Shown here: in pieces, positions 32,326 through 35,365 of the stretch | Layout: each line of letters opens with the position of its first letter | Position numbering within the stretch: position 1 is the first letter of the stretch | Assembly: GCA_902806275.1 (NCBI GenBank) | Contig: CADCVY010000079.1 | Span: 1 to 35,365, forward strand | Reading direction: 5' to 3' | Source: an uncultured Sphingomonas sp. | GTDB taxonomy: Bacteria > Pseudomonadota > Alphaproteobacteria > Sphingomonadales > Sphingomonadaceae | DNA: 35,365 nt | Program-made: the position numbers and the translations under genes | Notes under the pieces: generated by a model | Database searches by the model: none | What the model saw: the letters and a program-made list of their open reading frames with translations, nothing else | What the model was told of the DNA's origin: nothing

Positions 32326-34380
32326 CTGCGGGTCGGCGGGCGGCTGCTGGGGTTGCTGAGGCTGCTGCTGCGGCGGAAGCACCTGGTCGAGCCACTGCTG
32401 GCTCGGCTCGCCGGTGCCGTCGGGGCGTACCATTGGCTGCTGCTGCGGAATTCCGCCTTCGGAGGGCAGCGGCAAGGGCATGCCGTTTTCGTCGACCATA
32501 GGAGGCGGCATGCCAGGATCGAGCGGGACATCGCCGAACACCTGCTCTTCCGGCGTCAGCTGCCAGTCGGGGATCGGCACCTGCGTCTCGAACGGCTGCA
32601 CCGGCCGCTTGGCGACAGCCACGGTCATGAAGTCGTGAAAGGCGCGCGCCGGCGCCGTGCCGCCCTGCAAGCCGGCGATCGGCCTGGCGTCGTCGCGGCC
32701 CATCCACACGCCGGTGGTCAGGCCGCTTGAGAAACCGATGAACCATCCGTCCTTGTTGGAACTGGTGGTCCCGGTCTTGCCGGCGACGGGCCGGCCGATC
32801 TGCGCCGCGCTCCCAGTTCCAGTCAGCACCGCCGACTGCAAGAGGTCGGTCATTTCCGCTGCAACCCACGGCGCCACCAGCACGCGCTCGTCGCCCCCGC
32901 TGTGCTGGTAGAGCAGGCGCCCTTCGGCAGTTACCACCTTGCGGATGCCATAGGGCATCACCGCAACGCCCTTGTTCGACACCGCGGCAAAGGCGCGGGT
33001 CATGTCGATCAGTCGGACGTCGCTGGTACCCAGGACCATGGAGGGGAACACCGAGATCGGCGTTGTAATGCCGAAGCGCCGCGCCATGTCGGCGATGGTG
33101 GAAAAGCCGAGCTGGGCGCCGATCTTGGCGCTGACCGTATTGATCGAGCGCGAGAACGCTTCGCGCAAGGTCACCGGGCCGAGGTTGGTGCGGGTCGAGT
33201 TGCGCGGCGTCCAGCCGTCGATGGTCACCGGTGAATCAACAATCGAGTCGGTGGGCTTCATCCCCGATTCGAGGGCGGTCAGATAGACGAACAGCTTGAA
33301 CGCCGATCCCGGCTGCCGGGTCGCCTGCGTGGCGCGGTTATAGATCGAGTTGATGTAGTCCTTGCCGCCGACCATGGCGCGAACCGCTCCGTCGCGGTCG
33401 ATCGCCACTAGCGCGCCTTGCGCGCCGCGCGGTGCATTGCGGCCGATGGCGCGTTCCGCGGCGGTCTGCATCGATGGGTTCAATGTGGTCCAAACGTCGA
33501 TGGGTTCCGAAGTCTCGTCGATCAGAGTGTCCAGCTGGGGGATCGCCCAGTCGGTGAAATAGCGCACGCTGTTCTGCCGCGTGGTCGGCTGAATGCGGAT
33601 CTGCGCCGGGTCAATGGAGGCCGCGGCGTCGCTACCGATGAAACCGTTGTCGACCATCGACTTGAGGACAACGTCGGAACGTTGGCGGGCGGCTTCGGCA
33701 TCGGCGGTCGGCGCATAGTTCGACGGCGCCTTGACCAGCCCGGCGATGATTGCCGATTCACCCAGGCTCAGCCGCTCGGCGCCATGACCGAAGAAGCGGC
33801 GCGAAGCGGCATCGATCCCGTATGCTCCGCCGCCGAAGTAGACGCGGTTGAGATAGAGTTCGAGGATCTGATCCTTGCTGAACTTGCGCTCGATCGCCAA
33901 CGCGAGGATCATCTCCTTGAGCTTGCGGCCGAACGTACGGGTGTTGGTCAGGAAGATGTTGCGCGCGAGCTGCTGCGTGATGGTCGACCCGCCCTGGCGC
34001 CACTGGCCGGTCTGTCCGCGCACCTTGATCGAGCGGGCGATGCCGATCGGGTCGACCCCGATGTGGCCGCGGAAGCGGCGGTCCTCGACGGCGATCATCG
34101 CCGCCCGCATTTCGGCCGGGATCTGCTCGTACGGCAGCCATTTGCCGAAGCTCGGGCCAAGGGACACAAGCACGGCGCCGTTGACGGCGCGAACCCGGAT
34201 CATCTGCCCGAGGTCGGAGCGCTGGGTGAGCTGCGAGTAGCTCGGCAGGTAGGCGGTGGCGACCGCAACCGCCACGATCAGACCGAGAAGCCCGAGCAGC
34301 GCCGCATAGGCGAGCCCCTTTGCCACCCCGCCGAATGTCAGGCGCCTGGACGCGGCGGTTGCTTGGGGCGTTCGAGCCAT
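32278..34380 (-). CDS. Class A penicillin-binding protein (glycosyltransferase/transpeptidase)
   Basis: The 700-residue PBP1-type protein has a short cytoplasmic tail, one membrane helix (about residues 22-45), a GT51 glycosyltransferase domain with EDRRFRGHIGVD (about 98) and QGGSTITQQLARNIFL, and a transpeptidase domain with the SxxK serine in QPGSAFK (about 360), the SxN motif SIN (about 410) and KTGTT (about 535). It polymerises glycan strands and cross-links peptides on the periplasmic side. The last 75 residues are low-complexity, rich in Gln, Pro and Asp ([21 protein letters not shown]). PBP1a versus PbpC cannot be settled, but the order of motifs favours PBP1a. Confidence 0.94.
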   Translation of the reverse strand: MARTPQATAASRRLTFGGVAKGLAYAALLGLLGLIVAVAVATAYLPSYSQLTQRSDLGQMIRVRAVNGAVLVSLGPSFGKWLPYEQIPAEMRAAMIAVEDRRFRGHIGVDPIGIARSIKVRGQTGQWRQGGSTITQQLARNIFLTNTRTFGRKLKEMILALAIERKFSKDQILELYLNRVYFGGGAYGIDAASRRFFGHGAERLSLGESAIIAGLVKAPSNYAPTADAEAARQRSDVVLKSMVDNGFIGSDAAASIDPAQIRIQPTTRQNSVRYFTDWAIPQLDTLIDETSEPIDVWTTLNPSMQTAAERAIGRNAPRGAQGALVAIDRDGAVRAMVGGKDYINSIYNRATQATRQPGSAFKLFVYLTALESGMKPTDSIVDSPVTIDGWTPRNSTRTNLGPVTLREAFSRSINTVSAKIGAQLGFSTIADMARRFGITTPISVFPSMVLGTSDVRLIDMTRAFAAVSNKGVAVMPYGIRKVVTAEGRLLYQHSGGDERVLVAPWVAAEMTDLLQSAVLTGTGSAAQIGRPVAGKTGTTSSNKDGWFIGFSSGLTTGVWMGRDDARPIAGLQGGTAPARAFHDFMTVAVAKRPVQPFETQVPIPDWQLTPEEQVFGDVPLDPGMPPPMVDENGMPLPLPSEGGIPQQQPMVRPDGTGEPSQQWLDQVLPPQQQPQQPQQPPADPQSDPKPDPSDPRSDTP

Positions 34381-34464
34381 TCAGCCGCAGGGATAGGAAG
34401 TCGCGGGGCCACCGACAATAGTGCAGCTGCCATTCGCCTTGGCGCTTGAGTGGTAACAGTGCGG

Positions 34465-34479
34465 TTAGCGCGGCTTTAA
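34465..34479 (+). promoter_or_regulatory. CtrA-like site upstream of the first DUF4402 gene
   Basis: TTAG-CGCGGCT-TTAA fits the CtrA pattern TTAA-N7-TTAA at seven of eight fixed bases and is followed by CC. The same pattern precedes the next DUF4402 gene. It could also act on the divergent penicillin-binding protein gene. Confidence 0.35.
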
Positions 34480-34515
34480 CCCTGTTTTAGCGTCTCGGGC
34501 CTAGGCCAACCGACG

Positions 34516-35040
34516 ATGGGCCGCGTTCGACCTTTTGCCTTCGGGCTTGCAGCAGGTGCTGCGGTCGCCGCCGGTTCACCGCCGGCGCGCGGGCAATGCC
34601 GCTTGTGCGATGCGCGGACGATGATGGTGACGGTCGACCAGAGCGCAAAGGACGTCGCCCTTGAAATCGAGAGCAGCATCGACTTCGGCCGGCTGGTCGT
34701 CGCTGCCGTCGGCGAAGGCAGCGCAACGCTCCGTCCTGACGGTTCCGCCACGGCCAGCGGCTCCGTGGCCGAGCCAGGCAGCCGCGCGATGGTGGGAAGT
34801 GCGGTGATCCACGGGCAGCCGGGGAAAGCCGTGCGCGTGATCTTGCCGGCTCGGATCGTTCTGACTGCGGTAACCGGCGGCGAGATCGTGTTCGAAGAGG
34901 TTGCGAGCGACTTGCCGTCGCAACCGCGCCTCGATTCCGCAGGGCGCCTGGCCTTCCGCTTTGGCGGGCGGCTGCGGGTCAGCGGCGATGCCGAAGGCCA
35001 GTATCGCGGCGACCTCCCGATCCTCGTCGAATACCCCTGA
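34516..35040 (+). CDS. DUF4402 domain protein (first of two)
   Basis: The 174-residue protein begins with a signal peptide (GLAAGAAVAAGSPPARGQ) and a CRLC pair, then the DUF4402 beta-sandwich: SSIDFGRLVV, GSATLRPDGSATASGSV, GSAVIHGQPGKAVRVILPARIVLTA and the C-terminal LRVSGDAEGQYRGDLPILVEY. This domain resembles fimbrial or pilin-like adhesins and is common in Sphingomonadales. Its role is not established and I see no chaperone or usher nearby. It is divergent from the penicillin-binding protein gene and followed by a second DUF4402 gene 155 bases on. Confidence 0.82.
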   Translation: MGRVRPFAFGLAAGAAVAAGSPPARGQCRLCDARTMMVTVDQSAKDVALEIESSIDFGRLVVAAVGEGSATLRPDGSATASGSVAEPGSRAMVGSAVIHGQPGKAVRVILPARIVLTAVTGGEIVFEEVASDLPSQPRLDSAGRLAFRFGGRLRVSGDAEGQYRGDLPILVEYP

Positions 35041-35071
35041 CACAACGACCCAATCCGACGCGGACCGAAGC

Positions 35072-35086
35072 CTAACGCCGCTTTAA
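35072..35086 (+). promoter_or_regulatory. CtrA-like site upstream of the second DUF4402 gene
   Basis: CTAA-CGCCGCT-TTAA fits TTAA-N7-TTAA at seven of eight fixed bases and is again followed by CC. It shares 14 of 17 bases with the site at 34465. Confidence 0.35.
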
Positions 35087-35195
35087 CCAAGCCCTTGAGG
35101 GAAGCCGTAAGCGGGCAGGGTTAATGGGGGTGGCACGGACGGCCGGACTCAGCTCGGACAGCCGGCCAAACTCGGAACAGTGGGGATACTTACGC

Positions 35196-35365
35196 ATGAC
35201 CAAGCTTCTTCGTTACACGCCGCTCGCCGCCACCGTAGCGGCCCTGTCGCTGACGTCGGCGCCGGCCTTTGCCGCCGCTTCGACGGCCAGCGCCAATCCG
35301 CAAGCCACTGCTCAGGCTCGCATCCTCAAGCCGCTGACCCTCAAGTCGCTGCAGAGCCTCGACCT
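35196..35365 (+). CDS. DUF4402-like exported protein (5' part)
   Basis: The ORF starts at ATG 35196 and runs off the window after 56 codons; it is too short for the ORF track. It has a signal peptide (LLRYTPLAATVAALSLTSAPAFAAAS) followed by ATAQARILKPLTLKSLQSLDL, the typical first strand of DUF4402 proteins. It is probably a paralogue of the gene before it, with a pilin-like or adhesin-like role that is only inferred. Confidence 0.7.
   Translation, partial: MTKLLRYTPLAATVAALSLTSAPAFAAASTASANPQATAQARILKPLTLKSLQSLD

Noticed and set aside
1-35365. CRISPR arrays, insertion sequences, prophage genes or defence islands
   Set aside because: No direct-repeat arrays, transposase or phage motifs were seen; gene content is core chromosomal.

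Overview
The window is a gene-dense, GC-rich stretch of an alphaproteobacterial chromosome. The best fit is the order Sphingomonadales: the ftsK-lolA-xth, leuS-lptE-holA and parB-parA-rsmG-mnmG-mnmE-terC-rho-hemJ-hemE blocks, DUF1491, DUF3576 and MmcB proteins, two DUF4402 proteins, and frequent GTG/TTG starts all fit. I see no phage, insertion sequence, CRISPR array or foreign island.

Left part (1-11.7 kb): the 3' end of an exported BNR/sortilin-type protein; a tRNA-Gly(GCC) gene read leftward; a CnoX-like thioredoxin overlapping a Lon-N-domain protein; a UbiH-type hydroxylase read leftward; then ftsK, lolA, exodeoxyribonuclease III and a long ribA, followed convergently by a YggS protein and an uncharacterised beta-rich exported protein.

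Middle part (11.9-25.5 kb): a DUF3576 lipoprotein, leuS-lptE-holA rightward, and then an unbroken leftward run from hemE (upstream end) down to parB. Three parS-like sites (inverted repeats centred on CACGTG) lie in this run: two inside rsmG and one between mnmE and mnmG.

Origin (25481-25772): hemE and maf diverge across a 292-bp gap with an AT-rich tract and DnaA-box-like 9-mers. The hemE flank is the known setting of the Caulobacter chromosomal origin, and parAB/parS lie about 5-9 kb away. I infer that this is the chromosomal oriC. All genes for about 9 kb to the left read left and all genes for about 4.8 kb to the right read right, as expected for two replichores.

Right part (25.8-35.4 kb): maf, coaE, dnaQ, long-form hpf, ptsN, DUF1491, a SleB/CwlJ-type wall hydrolase and mmcB; then a small ankyrin protein (minus), a YcgN cysteine-cluster protein with an overlapping YgjP-like metallopeptidase, a class A penicillin-binding protein (minus), and two DUF4402 genes (the second cut by the window end).

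I do not see an undescribed multi-gene system. The items most worth a second look are the predicted origin/centromere region, an unusually short MnmG, the extra N-terminal domain of RibA, a shared CtrA-like motif upstream of both DUF4402 genes, and a strong hairpin that would sequester the 3' end of the tRNA-Gly precursor.
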